A program made the position numbers and the translations under genes. Below, one piece after another: positions 8,050 to 16,954 of a DNA stretch of 64,000 nt; position 1 is the first letter of the stretch; every line of letters starts with the position of its first letter. The notes under the pieces are model-generated. The model worked only from the letters and a program-made list of their open reading frames with translations, searched no databases and was not told the origin of the DNA. The stretch comes from Wolinella succinogenes DSM 1740 (GTDB taxonomy: Bacteria; Campylobacterota; Campylobacteria; Campylobacterales; Helicobacteraceae): assembly GCF_000196135.1 (NCBI RefSeq), contig NC_005090.1:62001-126000 (forward strand), read 5' to 3'.

Positions 8050-9030
8050 ATGTCCGCACTCACGATTCTTAGCCACAAACTCAAGCACTTCGACCTCTCC
8101 GCCAAAGAGAAGATGGAGCGCTACCTCCAAGAGGTGCATGTCGATGTCAGCGACTACACCTTTGCTGCCAACTATATCTGGCTCTCCAAATCTAGCGGTT
8201 TTTTCACTATTATTGATGACACTTTTTGTCTCTTTGTGTTGAATGGAAGCGAGCTCTCCATGCTTCTGCCGCCTTTAGGGAGGAGTGAAAATGTCTATCG
8301 AGCCATCTTTAAATGTTTTGATATCATGAATCAAAACAACTCTTCTAACTACTACTCCAAGATCGAATATGTTCACGAGACTATTCTAGAGGGCTTCATG
8401 AATTATATCGAGGAGGGCGCTATGCTCTTTGATTCGATGGAGAGCTATGTGGTGGAGAAGAAGCTGGTTGATTATGTCTATCGGTGTGATGATTTGATTG
8501 AGCTCAAAGGAAACGCTTTTCACGCCAAGCGCAATGAGATCAATAAGTTTAAAAATGCCAACCCTGATTTTCGAATCGAGCGACTTGATAGTCGCAAGCA
8601 TGAAGAGGAGATCACGCTACTTTTCAACAAGTGGGTGGGGGATCGAATCAAATATATGCCCAAAGAGGAAGCGGATATCTTTTTGGATGGAATCTATCAA
8701 GAGAGACTCGCTATCAAACGAATGCTCAAAGATTACTCGGAGCTGGAGCTTTTGGGGATTGTGATCTATATTAAAGAGGATCTCAAAGGTTTCACGGTGG
8801 GCGAAAAAATCGATGAGAGCACCGCCAGTATCCTTGTGGAGAAGACCGATTTTGAGGTTCTAGGATGCGCACAGTTTATCTTTAGAGAGTTTTGCAAGCT
8901 CCTTAAGAATGAATTCCGTGTGGAACATATCAATGTAGGCGATGACATGGGCTTTGAGAATCTCAAAAAAGTGAAGATGTCCTATCGTCCTGAACGCCTC
9001 ATTCCTAAATACACTCTTTACCAAAAATGA
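8050..9030 (+). CDS. DUF2156 (phosphatidylglycerol lysyltransferase C-terminal-like) protein
   Basis: 326 soluble residues resembling the GNAT-fold DUF2156/LPG-synthase C-terminal family: an N-terminal half with YTFAANYIWLS and a C-terminal half with KRNEINKFKNANPDF, VIYIKEDLKGFTVGE and the terminal MSYRPERLIPKYTLY. The NxFK and YRP signatures are typical of this family, whose better-known members transfer aminoacyl groups from aminoacyl-tRNA to lipids. This protein lacks the membrane domain of MprF, so a soluble acyl- or aminoacyl-transferase role is only inferred. It overlaps the next gene by four bases (ATGA). Confidence 0.7.
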   Translation: MSALTILSHKLKHFDLSAKEKMERYLQEVHVDVSDYTFAANYIWLSKSSGFFTIIDDTFCLFVLNGSELSMLLPPLGRSENVYRAIFKCFDIMNQNNSSNYYSKIEYVHETILEGFMNYIEEGAMLFDSMESYVVEKKLVDYVYRCDDLIELKGNAFHAKRNEINKFKNANPDFRIERLDSRKHEEEITLLFNKWVGDRIKYMPKEEADIFLDGIYQERLAIKRMLKDYSELELLGIVIYIKEDLKGFTVGEKIDESTASILVEKTDFEVLGCAQFIFREFCKLLKNEFRVEHINVGDDMGFENLKKVKMSYRPERLIPKYTLYQK

Positions 9031-9470
9031 TCTCTTTAAAAAGAGCTTCGCGCGAGGATTTGCCAGCGCTAGAGCGTCTAGAGCAGGAATCTTTTAGCGC
9101 GAGCGACTATCCTTTGAGTCGTGCCAATTTCCTCTACCACATCAAGCGAGAAAACCCCCTCTTTCTTGCCTATGAAGAGGGATGGGTTTTGGGGTATGCC
9201 CTAGGCCTTCTTCGTCCTAAAAGTCTTCGGCTCTATTCACTGGCCGTAGGGATTGAGTATCGCCATCAAGGGGTGGGCAAAAGGCTTTTAGAGGGAGTCA
9301 TGGAAGAGGCGATGAGGCTTGGCAAAAAAGAGGTGACCCTGGAGGTGCGAGAGAGCAACCAAAGGGCGAGGATTCTCTATGAAAAGGCGGGCTTTGAGCT
9401 TTGGAAGCGGCTGGAGGGATATTATCCTGACGGGGAGGCGGGGGTGAGGCTGAGAAAAGCCCTCTCTTAA
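9027..9470 (+). CDS. RimI-like GNAT N-acetyltransferase
   Basis: 147 residues with a complete GNAT fold: acetyl-CoA pyrophosphate-binding loop RHQGVGKRLLEGVM (about residues 80-93) and the RimI-type sequence EVRESNQRARILYEKAGFE (about 115-133). RimI acetylates the N-terminus of ribosomal protein S18, and relatives acetylate many proteins; the true substrate is not readable. Its start overlaps the stop of the DUF2156 gene (ATGA), so the two GNAT-fold proteins are coupled. Its last codons form half of a terminator hairpin shared with convergent rny. Confidence 0.8.
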   Translation: MISLKRASREDLPALERLEQESFSASDYPLSRANFLYHIKRENPLFLAYEEGWVLGYALGLLRPKSLRLYSLAVGIEYRHQGVGKRLLEGVMEEAMRLGKKEVTLEVRESNQRARILYEKAGFELWKRLEGYYPDGEAGVRLRKALS

Positions 9471-9477
9471 GAGGGCT
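9458..9477. terminator. Bidirectional hairpin across two convergent stop codons
   Basis: A perfect 8-bp stem (AGCCCTCT / AGAGGGCT) with a CTTA loop covers the last codons of the RimI-like gene and touches the end of rny. Read on the minus strand it is followed by TTTT, so it should terminate the rny transcript; on the plus strand the following sequence is not T-rich. The stem lies within coding sequence, a compact arrangement. Confidence 0.7.
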
Positions 9478-11047
9478 ACTTCGCAAACTCCACTGCCCGA
9501 ACCTCACGAATCACGCTCACTTTGATTTCGCCTGGATATTGGACTTTGGTCTCAATCTCTTTGGCGATCTCTTGGGCAAGCAAAACGCTCTCTTCATCGT
9601 TGATGAGGTCGGCGTTGACGATGACTCGAACCTCTCTTCCTGCATTAATCGCGTAGGCTTGGCGCACACCCAGCTTCTCCATCGCAATCTTTTCAATCTC
9701 TTGAACACGCTTAAGGAAGCTCTCTAGCACCTCGCGTCTAGCTCCAGGTCTAGCCGCTGAGAGGGCATCAGCCGCGCAGACAGCGGCACTCTCGATGCTC
9801 TTGGCCTCTTCGTGACCATGGTGGGCAAAGATGGCGTTGATCACCACGGGGTGCTCTTTGTAGCGACTGCACACCTCCGCGCCCAAGTCGACATGGCTTC
9901 CGCCAAAGTCATGGGTTAGAGCCTTGCCAATGTCATGCAACAAACCTGCCCTTTTGGCGAGTTTCACATCACCTCCAAGCTCTCCAGCGATCACACCAGC
10001 GAGGTTAGCGACTTCGAGGGAGTGGCCTAGGGCATTTTGCCCATAGCTGGCGCGATATTTGAGGCGGCCAATGAGCTTTTTGAGTTCGGGGTGAACATAG
10101 CCAAGCTCCATATCCAAAACAATACCCTCACCCTCTTCGAGGACCTTCTCTTCAAACTCTTGTTCTACTTTTTTATAGACCTCTTCGATTCGAGCAGGCT
10201 GGATTCTTCCATCTTCCACCAACGCCTCAATGGTGCGAGTGGCGATGGCGCGCCGATAGAGGTTGAAGCTGCTAAGCACGATCGCCCCAGGAGTATCATC
10301 GATGATTACATCCACGCCTGAGAGCATTTCGAGGGTCTTGATGTTGCGCCCCTCTTTCCCAATGATGCGTCCTTTGAGTTCATCATTGGGGAGATTCACC
10401 ACATTGATGAGGCGCTCAGCGGCAAACTCTCCAGCAAAGCGGGTGGTTGCCTGTGCCAAAATATAGTTGGCGCGCTTGCGCCCCTCTTCTTTGGCCTCGC
10501 TCTCATATTTTCGTACGATCTGCGCGATCTGCGCTCTTGATTCTTCGGTGGCTTTGGCAAGGGCAAGCTCTTTAGCCTCTTCCTGGGTGAGGCCTGCAAC
10601 GCGAGAGAGAATCTCTAGCGATTCGGTGAGTTTTGACCTGTAGTCGCCCTTGAGCTTCTCTAGCTCTTCAATCATGCCAGAGAGAGAGGCTTGCTTGTGA
10701 TTGATTCTTCGCCGCTCCTCTTCAAGCTGTTGCGTTTCACGCTCTAGGCGTTGTTGATTTTTTGCCTCTTGTTTCTCTAGCTTGATGAGATAGCTCTCGT
10801 ACTCCTTGATGACCTTGGAGGTCTCGTTTTCATATTTGCTTTTGGCGCCAATCTCTAGCTCTTTGGCGCGAATCTTTGCCTCTTGGAGAATCATCTCCGC
10901 TTCATGCTCTATCGCTCTTGCCCTAGCTTTGGCCTTTTCAAGATGAATCTTGTAGTTAGCATTGCTTACCTTTTTGTAAACAAGGTAGGTTCCGCCCCCT
11001 GCTAAGAGCGCGGAGGCGAGGGAGCTTAATATAGTCCACTCTATCAT
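9476..11047 (-). CDS. rny: Ribonuclease Y
   Basis: Membrane-anchored endoribonuclease that initiates mRNA decay. Domains in order: an N-terminal transmembrane segment (about residues 5-25, ILSSLASALLAGGGTYLVY), a long charged coiled coil (about 30-180), a KH domain with GRIIGKEGRNIK (about 225-265), and an HD domain with LLHDIGKALTHDFGGSH (about 365-385) plus the downstream HHGHEE. Length (523) fits the family. The first 92 nt overlap the end of fthC; the membrane segment is needed, so the overlap seems real. Both RNase J and RNase Y are therefore encoded within 7 kb. Confidence 0.95.
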   Translation of the reverse strand: MIEWTILSSLASALLAGGGTYLVYKKVSNANYKIHLEKAKARARAIEHEAEMILQEAKIRAKELEIGAKSKYENETSKVIKEYESYLIKLEKQEAKNQQRLERETQQLEEERRRINHKQASLSGMIEELEKLKGDYRSKLTESLEILSRVAGLTQEEAKELALAKATEESRAQIAQIVRKYESEAKEEGRKRANYILAQATTRFAGEFAAERLINVVNLPNDELKGRIIGKEGRNIKTLEMLSGVDVIIDDTPGAIVLSSFNLYRRAIATRTIEALVEDGRIQPARIEEVYKKVEQEFEEKVLEEGEGIVLDMELGYVHPELKKLIGRLKYRASYGQNALGHSLEVANLAGVIAGELGGDVKLAKRAGLLHDIGKALTHDFGGSHVDLGAEVCSRYKEHPVVINAIFAHHGHEEAKSIESAAVCAADALSAARPGARREVLESFLKRVQEIEKIAMEKLGVRQAYAINAGREVRVIVNADLINDEESVLLAQEIAKEIETKVQYPGEIKVSVIREVRAVEFAK

Positions 11048-11618
11048 GTTGATTACCCTTTAAAAGGGCTCCATCGCCGGTGATGATTATGTCGGCTTGA
11101 ACGTCATATCCTTGCGTGATAATCTGGGGAGAAAAAAAGAGGCTACGGGCAATGAAAATAGTGATTGGTTTGTTCTGGAGGCGGGAGAAGAATCGATCAT
11201 ACATCCCCTTTCCGTAGCCTATTCTTCGTAAACTTCGGTCAGTCCCGACTATCGGAACCACGACGACTTCAACCCTGTGATGATTAAAATGTGAGAAAGA
11301 AGGCTCTTTTACGCCGAATTTTTTAGTGAAAAGCGGCAACCTCAATGGTACCATCTTAAAGCTGACATCTTGCATAAAGGGAAGATAAAGGCGCACGCGC
11401 TTTTGGCGGCGAAAAAGAGCGATGGTGGGGCGAATGTCTGGCTCTAGGGGCAAGGGATAAAAAAAGAGAATCGAATGGGGATCAAGCTCTTTTAGGAGAG
11501 TTTTTAAGGCATGGTTGACCTTGGCGTCTAGCGCCCTTTTAGAGGGAGAGAGGGCGGCCTTTTTGAGGCCTTTGAGGGCGAGGGTCCTGAAGGCACTTTT
11601 GAGCTGCTCTTTTTTCAT
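10956..11618 (-). CDS. fthC: 5-formyltetrahydrofolate cyclo-ligase
   Basis: ATP-dependent enzyme converting 5-formyl-THF to 5,10-methenyl-THF in folate recycling. The diagnostic motif RRIGYGKGMYDRFFSRL lies at about residues 133-149, and the N-terminal KEQLKSAFRTLAL helix is typical. The family usually ends soon after the DVQADIIITGDG strand; here about 30 further basic residues are read from the same DNA as the start of rny, so the extra tail may be a by-product of the overlap. The ATG at 11618 is the only sensible start. Likely cotranscribed with rny. Confidence 0.9.
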   Translation of the reverse strand: MKKEQLKSAFRTLALKGLKKAALSPSKRALDAKVNHALKTLLKELDPHSILFFYPLPLEPDIRPTIALFRRQKRVRLYLPFMQDVSFKMVPLRLPLFTKKFGVKEPSFSHFNHHRVEVVVVPIVGTDRSLRRIGYGKGMYDRFFSRLQNKPITIFIARSLFFSPQIITQGYDVQADIIITGDGALLKGNQHDRVDYIKLPRLRALSRGRNLPCLQKGKQC

Positions 11619-11657
11619 GCAAAGCCTCTATGGGGTGGAGGATTAAACTCTTTTTAT

Positions 11658-11663
11658 TATAAT
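11658..11663 (+). promoter_or_regulatory. Candidate -10 box (TATAAT) for tlpA-like-ftsY-radA
   Basis: TATAAT within an A/T-rich run 38 nt before the lipoprotein start, in the divergent gap with fthC. A run of T lies just upstream; no clear -35 hexamer. Confidence 0.45.
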
Positions 11664-11700
11664 ACAGGCGAACCAATTTTGCCTAGGCGACAAGGAATAG

Positions 11701-12261
11701 ATGATGACAAAAACGCTACTAAGCTCCCTGGCGCTGGTCACCCTTTTGGTGCTGGCGGGGTGTGATGACAAAGAGGGAATCAAGAGTGAAGTGATCTCTC
11801 AAAAGCGTGACACTGAGGCGACTAAATTCTCTTTGGAGCTCACCGATGGACACAAGCTCAAAGTGGATCGACACGAAAAAGGACTCCATTTTGAGGGCGA
11901 AAAGGGAAAGGTGGTGCTCTTGAACTTCTTTGCGACTTGGTGCCCTCCTTGCAAGGCAGAGATTCCTCATCTTGTCAATCTCAAGAGCAACTATAAAGAC
12001 CAATTTGAGGTGGTTGGAGTGCTTATGGAGGATAGCAAGACCAAAGGCGAGATTCAAAAATTCATCGATACTTTTGACATCAACTTCAAAATCGCCATCT
12101 CTAATGAGAATCAAAAGTTAGCCAAGGCACTTGGAGGAGTCAAGAGCATCCCCTTTATGATTCTCTATGACCCTCAAGGGAACTATTTCACCCATTATGT
12201 GGGGGCGGTTCCTGAAGAGATGATTGAGTTTGATATCAAGCGTGCGATGGAGAAGCAGTAG
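11701..12261 (+). CDS. TlpA/ResA-like thiol-disulfide lipoprotein
   Basis: A lipoprotein signal peptide ends in the lipobox LAGC (lipidated Cys at residue 21 from the first of two adjacent ATGs). The periplasmic part is a thioredoxin fold with active site WCPPC (Cys81 and Cys84) and the cis-Pro segment KSIPFMILYDPQG. Such TlpA/ResA proteins reduce disulfides in the envelope, often for cytochrome c maturation or oxidative protection. No cytochrome biogenesis gene is adjacent, so its client is unknown. The stop codon overlaps the ftsY start region (TAGATG), so the genes are coupled. Confidence 0.9.
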   Translation: MMTKTLLSSLALVTLLVLAGCDDKEGIKSEVISQKRDTEATKFSLELTDGHKLKVDRHEKGLHFEGEKGKVVLLNFFATWCPPCKAEIPHLVNLKSNYKDQFEVVGVLMEDSKTKGEIQKFIDTFDINFKIAISNENQKLAKALGGVKSIPFMILYDPQGNYFTHYVGAVPEEMIEFDIKRAMEKQ

Positions 12262-13164
12262 ATGATTTCATTACTCAAAAAAACCCTTGGCAAGACGATT
12301 GAAGCGATCGAATTGCTTGCCCCTAAGCGCGCTTCAAAGATTTCTAAAGAGCTTTTGGAAGAGATTCTTATCACTTCAGATATGGAGTATGAGCTTGTCG
12401 AATCGCTCCTAGAGCCTCTGGGTGAAGAGGTGAGCCAAAGGGAGCTTGAGGTGGCGCTGCATCGATTCTTTCGAGGAGAGAGCTATTATGATCGAATCGC
12501 CCCCAAAAGGATTGAGGCAAGACCCTGCATCACCTTGGTGATGGGGGTCAATGGTGCGGGCAAAACCACCACGATCGCCAAGCTCACCTCGCTCTATCAA
12601 AGAGAAGGGAAGAGTGTCCTTTTGGGTGCAGGAGACACTTTTAGGGCGGCGGCAATTGAGCAGCTCAAGCTTTGGGCGGAGCGCCTCAATGCAGGGATCG
12701 TCTACACTCAACAAGGGCATGACCCCTCCGCCGTCGCCTACGACACGATCATCTCTGGGGTGGCTCGCAAAGTGGATCATGTCATCATCGACACCGCTGG
12801 ACGACTTCATAACCAGACCAACCTCAAAAATGAGCTCATCAAAATTGCCAAGACTTGCGATAAAGCGTTCTCTGGTGCTCCCCATCAGAAGCTTTTGGTG
12901 CTTGATGGCACCCAAGGGAGCTCCGCCATCGATCAGGCGAAGATTTTTCATGAGACGCTTGGCGTGGATGGAATCATCATCACGAAGCTTGATGGCACCT
13001 CCAAGGGGGGCGCACTCTTTTCGATTATGCAACGCCTCAGAGTGCCGATTCTCTATATTGGCGTAGGGGAGAGAGCGGAGGATTTGATTCCTTTTAGCGA
13101 AGAAGAGTATGTTAAAACCCTGCTAGGGGCGATTTTTGATGAAGAAAAAAAATCCACTCTTTGA
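12262..13164 (+). CDS. ftsY: FtsY, signal recognition particle receptor GTPase
   Basis: SRP receptor at the inner membrane for cotranslational protein targeting. The NG domain fills the 300 residues: an N-domain helical bundle (about 1-85), G1 [14 protein letters not shown] (about 95-108), [12 protein letters not shown]-like G2 region, DTAGR (G3) and [10 protein letters not shown] (G4). There is no acidic A domain, so this is a short FtsY like those of Helicobacter. The ATG directly follows the lipoprotein stop and the end overlaps radA by 26 nt. Confidence 0.97.
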   Translation: MISLLKKTLGKTIEAIELLAPKRASKISKELLEEILITSDMEYELVESLLEPLGEEVSQRELEVALHRFFRGESYYDRIAPKRIEARPCITLVMGVNGAGKTTTIAKLTSLYQREGKSVLLGAGDTFRAAAIEQLKLWAERLNAGIVYTQQGHDPSAVAYDTIISGVARKVDHVIIDTAGRLHNQTNLKNELIKIAKTCDKAFSGAPHQKLLVLDGTQGSSAIDQAKIFHETLGVDGIIITKLDGTSKGGALFSIMQRLRVPILYIGVGERAEDLIPFSEEEYVKTLLGAIFDEEKKSTL

Positions 13165-14482
13165 GTGCCAGCACTGTGGATTCCAAAGCCCCAAATGGCT
13201 AGGGAAATGCAGTCAGTGTGGGGCATGGGAGAGCTTCATCGAGCTTAGCGCCTCTCAAATCTCCACCCTTAAATCCCTCTCGCCCTCCTCGCCCAAATCG
13301 ACTCCGATTCCCATCACACAGATCGAGCAAGAGAGAGTGGATAAATTCTCCTCCTGTGAGGAGGAGCTGGATATTGTCCTTGGCGGAGGAATCGTTCCCG
13401 GAGGGCTCTATTTAGTGGGAGGAAGTCCGGGGGTGGGCAAATCGACGCTACTGCTTAAAATGGCGGGAAATCTCGCACGCTCGGGGCGACCTATCCTTTA
13501 TGTGAGTGGCGAGGAGAGTTTGGGGCAGATTCGAGCGCGCGCTGAGAGGCTAGGCGTGATGAGCGATGCGCTCTATCTGCTCAATGAGATCGCTTTAGAG
13601 AATATTTTGGAGGCGCTAGAGACAAGAAGTTTTGAGCTGATGGTCATTGATTCGATTCAAACGCTCTACTCCCAAAAAGTCTCCTCCGCTCCTGGAAGCG
13701 TTTCGCAGGTGCGTGAGGTGACTTTTGAGCTGATGCGACTGGCTAAAGAGAGGGGAGTGAGCGTTTTTATCATTGGTCACATCACCAAAGAGGGCTCCAT
13801 TGCAGGGCCTAGAGTGCTAGAGCATATGGTTGATTCGGTGCTCTATTTTGAGGGCGATCCCTCTAGAGAGCTAAGGATGCTTCGGGGATTTAAGAATCGC
13901 TTTGGCACCACCAGCGAAGTGGGAATCTTTGAGATGACCCAAGGGGGATTGGTGAGCGCTAAAGATGCCTCTAGACTCTTTTTTAAAAAGCGCGCCCCTC
14001 AAGCAGGAAGTGCAGTGACGGTAGTGATGGAGGGGAGCAGGGCGCTGGTTTTGGAAGTGCAAGCGCTGGTGGGCGAATCAAGCTTTGGTGCACCCAAGCG
14101 GGTGGCTACAGGATTTGATGGGAATCGACTCAATATGCTCTTGGCGCTTTTGGAGCGGAAGCTAGAGATTCCCCTCAACCGTTATGATGTTTTTGTCAAT
14201 ATCGCTGGAGGAATCAAGATCATGGAGACTTCGGCGGATTTGGCGGTGATCGCGGCGGTGGTTTCAAGTTTTAGGAATCGTCCCTTAAGCCACACGACCG
14301 TCTTTATCGGCGAGGTGAGTCTCACGGGGGATGTGCGTGAGGGGAATCGAATCGATCTTAGGCTCAAAGAGGCAATCTCTCAAGGATTTGAACGCGCTCT
14401 AGTTCCCCAAAAACCGCAACAGCCCTTGGGAATTAAATGCTTTGAGGTGAACGAGGTGACCAAAGTGATTGATTGGATGTGA
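13139..14482 (+). CDS. radA: RadA/Sms, DNA repair and branch-migration ATPase
   Basis: Hexameric RecA-like ATPase acting in recombination intermediates. In order: a four-Cys zinc finger (CQHCG...CSQCGAW, residues about 8-28), Walker [13 protein letters not shown] (about 95-106), the RadA signature [13 protein letters not shown] (about 245-257), and a C-terminal Lon-protease-like domain. 447 residues is the usual length. The ATG at 13139 lies inside ftsY and is preceded by an in-frame TTG that is less likely to be used. Confidence 0.97.
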   Translation: MKKKNPLFECQHCGFQSPKWLGKCSQCGAWESFIELSASQISTLKSLSPSSPKSTPIPITQIEQERVDKFSSCEEELDIVLGGGIVPGGLYLVGGSPGVGKSTLLLKMAGNLARSGRPILYVSGEESLGQIRARAERLGVMSDALYLLNEIALENILEALETRSFELMVIDSIQTLYSQKVSSAPGSVSQVREVTFELMRLAKERGVSVFIIGHITKEGSIAGPRVLEHMVDSVLYFEGDPSRELRMLRGFKNRFGTTSEVGIFEMTQGGLVSAKDASRLFFKKRAPQAGSAVTVVMEGSRALVLEVQALVGESSFGAPKRVATGFDGNRLNMLLALLERKLEIPLNRYDVFVNIAGGIKIMETSADLAVIAAVVSSFRNRPLSHTTVFIGEVSLTGDVREGNRIDLRLKEAISQGFERALVPQKPQQPLGIKCFEVNEVTKVIDWM

Positions 14483-14483
14483 C

Positions 14484-14533
14484 TTCACGGAGGTTTCACA
14501 TTGGGGCTTTACAATGGGGATTGAAATTCAATC
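14484..14533 (+). promoter_or_regulatory. Promoter and operator-like repeats upstream of the DUF1104-two-component operon
   Basis: A TACAAT -10 box is at 14510-14515. Two TTCAC repeats start at 14484 and 14495, exactly 11 bp apart and over the expected -35 region, the usual arrangement of OmpR/PhoB-type binding sites; the operon encodes such a regulator. Downstream of the -10, near the expected transcription start, is a perfect palindrome GATTGAAATTCAATC (14519-14533). The direct repeats are short and could be chance; the palindrome is more striking. Confidence 0.45.
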
Positions 14534-14547
14534 ACAAGGAGCATCCA

Positions 14548-15024
14548 ATGAAAAAGTTAACAACCCTATGCCTTGGAAGTCTTTTGGCTTTCTCTACCCT
14601 TATGGCGGCCGATTTCTCTAAAAAGAGCAATGCTGAGCTTCAATCTATGGCGGGGAGCGTCGCTCCTAAAGAGGTTTTGGATTTTAAATCTGAAATCCAT
14701 AAACGAACTCAAAAGATGACGGTGGCTGAGGCGCGAACCTTCCATCAAGGAATGCAGAAAGCCATGCAAGAGAAGATGAGCAAGATGACCATGGAAGAGG
14801 CGCAAAAATATCACAATGAAGTGCGCCTTGAGGTGCAAAAGCAACTCGATTCCATGACCGTAGAAGAGGCTCAAAAACGAGGTTTTCTAGGGGGAATGAT
14901 GGGCGGTGGTATGGCCATGATGGGTGGAGCGCCTATGATGGGCGGCAAACAAGGTCATGGGCACAAAGGTGGAATGAAGGGACAAGGTACGGGCTATCCT
15001 TGCATGATGATGCCCCCCTCCTGA
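14548..15024 (+). CDS. DUF1104 periplasmic protein with Met/Gly/His-rich tail
   Basis: ATG at 14548 with AAGGAG upstream gives 158 residues. A Sec signal peptide (MKKLTTLCLGSLLAFSTLMA) is followed by the epsilonproteobacterial DUF1104 domain: FSKKSNAELQSMAGSVAPKE, then two helical repeats with KMTVAEARTFHQGMQ and KMTMEEAQKYHNEVR, both with conserved His. The last 45 residues are a run of MMGGG, HGHKGG and CMMM elements, a composition typical of soft-metal (copper) binding. It leads an operon with an OmpR-type two-component pair and a membrane protein. A metal- or envelope-stress-related role is inferred from composition and context only. Confidence 0.85.
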   Translation: MKKLTTLCLGSLLAFSTLMAADFSKKSNAELQSMAGSVAPKEVLDFKSEIHKRTQKMTVAEARTFHQGMQKAMQEKMSKMTMEEAQKYHNEVRLEVQKQLDSMTVEEAQKRGFLGGMMGGGMAMMGGAPMMGGKQGHGHKGGMKGQGTGYPCMMMPPS

Positions 15025-15063
15025 GGTCAGTAACTAAAACTCGTGAAATCTTGGGGGTGGAAT

Positions 15064-15732
15064 TTGGCGGTTAGAATCCTCGTGGTCGAAGATGACCCTC
15101 TGCTAGGGGAGATGATGGAGGAGTTTTTGAGTGAGCAAGAGTTTGAAATCACTCTTGCCTCAAACGCCAAAGAAGCCCTCGATTTGGCCTATGAGAGGCC
15201 TTTTGATCTTTGGATTTTAGATGTGAAACTCCCTGGCGGGGATGGGTTTAGCCTGCTTAAAAGCCTTCGAGAGGCTGGCAAAACCACCCCCGCTATCTAC
15301 ACCACCTCGCTCCACACCCTCCAAGACCTAGAGAGTGGCTATGAGAGCGGATGTGATGACTATCTCAAAAAACCTTTTGAGCTCAAAGAGCTTCTGGTGC
15401 GCATCAAAGCGTTGCTCAAGCGCCGCTTTGCTCACAAACAGGAAGAGTTTGAAGAGCTTGGAGGGGGATGGAGATTCTGCCTAGGGAGCAAACGGCTCTA
15501 TCAAGGTGAGGATCTCTATTCTCTAGCCTCCAAGGAGATCGAGCTTTTGAGTCTCTTCCTCCAAAATAAAAATCGGCTCCTCTCTCATGAGGAGATTTTC
15601 GATCGGCTCTGGAGCTATGGGGAGAGTCCTAGTGAGATGAGCCTTCGCGCCTATGTCAAAAATCTTCGCAAAATCCTTGGCAAAGAGAGAATCCTCAACC
15701 AAAGGGGAGAAGGGTATCTCTATGTCGGATAA
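15064..15732 (+). CDS. OmpR-family response regulator
   Basis: Receiver domain (about residues 3-115) with the acidic pocket VVEDD, phosphoacceptor Asp in ILDVKLPGGDG (about residue 48) and the conserved Lys in YLKKPFE; winged-helix DNA-binding domain (about 130-220) with SLASKEIELLSLF and the terminal MSLRAYVKNLRKILG, RGEGYLYVG. The start chosen is TTG at 15064 (MAVRILVVEDD) behind GGGGGTGG; the in-frame GTG at 15043 has no ribosome-binding site. It overlaps the kinase gene by 11 nt and probably controls its own operon. Confidence 0.92.
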   Translation: MAVRILVVEDDPLLGEMMEEFLSEQEFEITLASNAKEALDLAYERPFDLWILDVKLPGGDGFSLLKSLREAGKTTPAIYTTSLHTLQDLESGYESGCDDYLKKPFELKELLVRIKALLKRRFAHKQEEFEELGGGWRFCLGSKRLYQGEDLYSLASKEIELLSLFLQNKNRLLSHEEIFDRLWSYGESPSEMSLRAYVKNLRKILGKERILNQRGEGYLYVG

Positions 15733-16954
15733 CTCTAGGGGCGTCATTGCCAAAATATTAGCCCTCTACCTAATCACTTCAGGAATCTCTCTTTTGCTCT
15801 TCTTGGGGCTCTTTTATGCCAAGCAAGAGGAGTTGTTGTTATTGGAGGGAGCGGAGAGGCTTAAAGAGGCTCGTGGCGCCATCTTTGTCACGCTCAGAGA
15901 GAGGGGCGTGGAGGGATTAGCCCCTTTGAGTGAGGATTTGGGACTCAAAATGGCTCTTTTGCATCCCACCAAAGGAATCCTCTACTCCAATCTCAAAGAG
16001 ATTCCCCTATTTGAGCGCGAAGGATTACAGGAGCGCTCAGGCAAGGTCTATCTTCACCTCCGATTCCCTTTGGGACGCGAGGGGATGATGAAGGGAGGGG
16101 GAAGACATCATGACGAGATGGTGGAGCGCTTTCGTAGGGGAGCGGGAGAGGCGGTCTTGATTTTGGAGGGGGAGGATATTCAAAGGGCTCTCCTTTGGCT
16201 TAGATGGAAGCTTTTAGGTGTCTTTTTGGGCGCATTAGTGATGATTGGTGCTGTGGCCTATTTCCTTGTGAAGCTCTCTTTGCGACCCCTCCATGAGAAG
16301 ATTGAGACGCTCAATCGATTCATCAAAGATTCCACGCATGAGATCAATACTCCTTTGAGCGTGATCATGATGAGCATTGAAACGATGGAGCGCGAAGGAC
16401 TCTCGGCTAAAAACGAGAAGAAGATTCGTAATATTGAGCTAGCCGCCAAAAGCCTCTCGCATCTTTATGAAGATCTAGTCTGTCTCAACTTTCCTCACGC
16501 CATTCCTCAACACCGTGAAGAGATTTTCATGGAAGGGCTATTGAGAGAGCGCGTGGATTACTTTGCACCCTTTGCCTCTAGGCGTCAAGTGCGATTCTCC
16601 TTAGAGATTGCCCCTGCGACCTTAAGAGGAAATCGATATAAAATTTGTCGCATGATGGATAATCTCATCTCCAATGCGATTAAATACACTGGAGCTGGAG
16701 GGGAGATTACGCTTAGGCTCTCGAGTGGAAAATTAGAGATTATCGATGAGGGAGAGGGGATGAGCCAAGAGGAGCGCTCCAAAATGTTTGAGCGATACAC
16801 ACGGTTTAATCGTGATCAGGGTGGCTTTGGCATCGGGCTCTCCCTTGTGAGGGAGGTCTGCTTGGAGCATCAAATCTCGCTAGATTGCGAAAGCGAAAAA
16901 GGAAAAGGAACCAAATTCACCCTAGCATGGGAAGAGGAGAAAAACAATGGTTAG
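15722..16954 (+). CDS. Membrane sensor histidine kinase
   Basis: 410 residues: first transmembrane segment at about 12-35, a periplasmic sensor loop of about 130 residues, a second at about 160-183, then HisKA with phosphoacceptor His in KDSTHEINTPLSVIM (about 208-222) and a HATPase domain with NLISNAIKYTG (N box), DEGEGMS (G1) and GGFGIGLSLV (G2). The periplasmic loop contains a basic, His/Met-containing stretch (GMMKGGGRHHDEM), notable given the Met/His-rich DUF1104 protein upstream. Start at 15722 follows GGGGAGAAGGG. It overlaps the next gene by 8 nt. Confidence 0.93.
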   Translation: MSDNSRGVIAKILALYLITSGISLLLFLGLFYAKQEELLLLEGAERLKEARGAIFVTLRERGVEGLAPLSEDLGLKMALLHPTKGILYSNLKEIPLFEREGLQERSGKVYLHLRFPLGREGMMKGGGRHHDEMVERFRRGAGEAVLILEGEDIQRALLWLRWKLLGVFLGALVMIGAVAYFLVKLSLRPLHEKIETLNRFIKDSTHEINTPLSVIMMSIETMEREGLSAKNEKKIRNIELAAKSLSHLYEDLVCLNFPHAIPQHREEIFMEGLLRERVDYFAPFASRRQVRFSLEIAPATLRGNRYKICRMMDNLISNAIKYTGAGGEITLRLSSGKLEIIDEGEGMSQEERSKMFERYTRFNRDQGGFGIGLSLVREVCLEHQISLDCESEKGKGTKFTLAWEEEKNNG

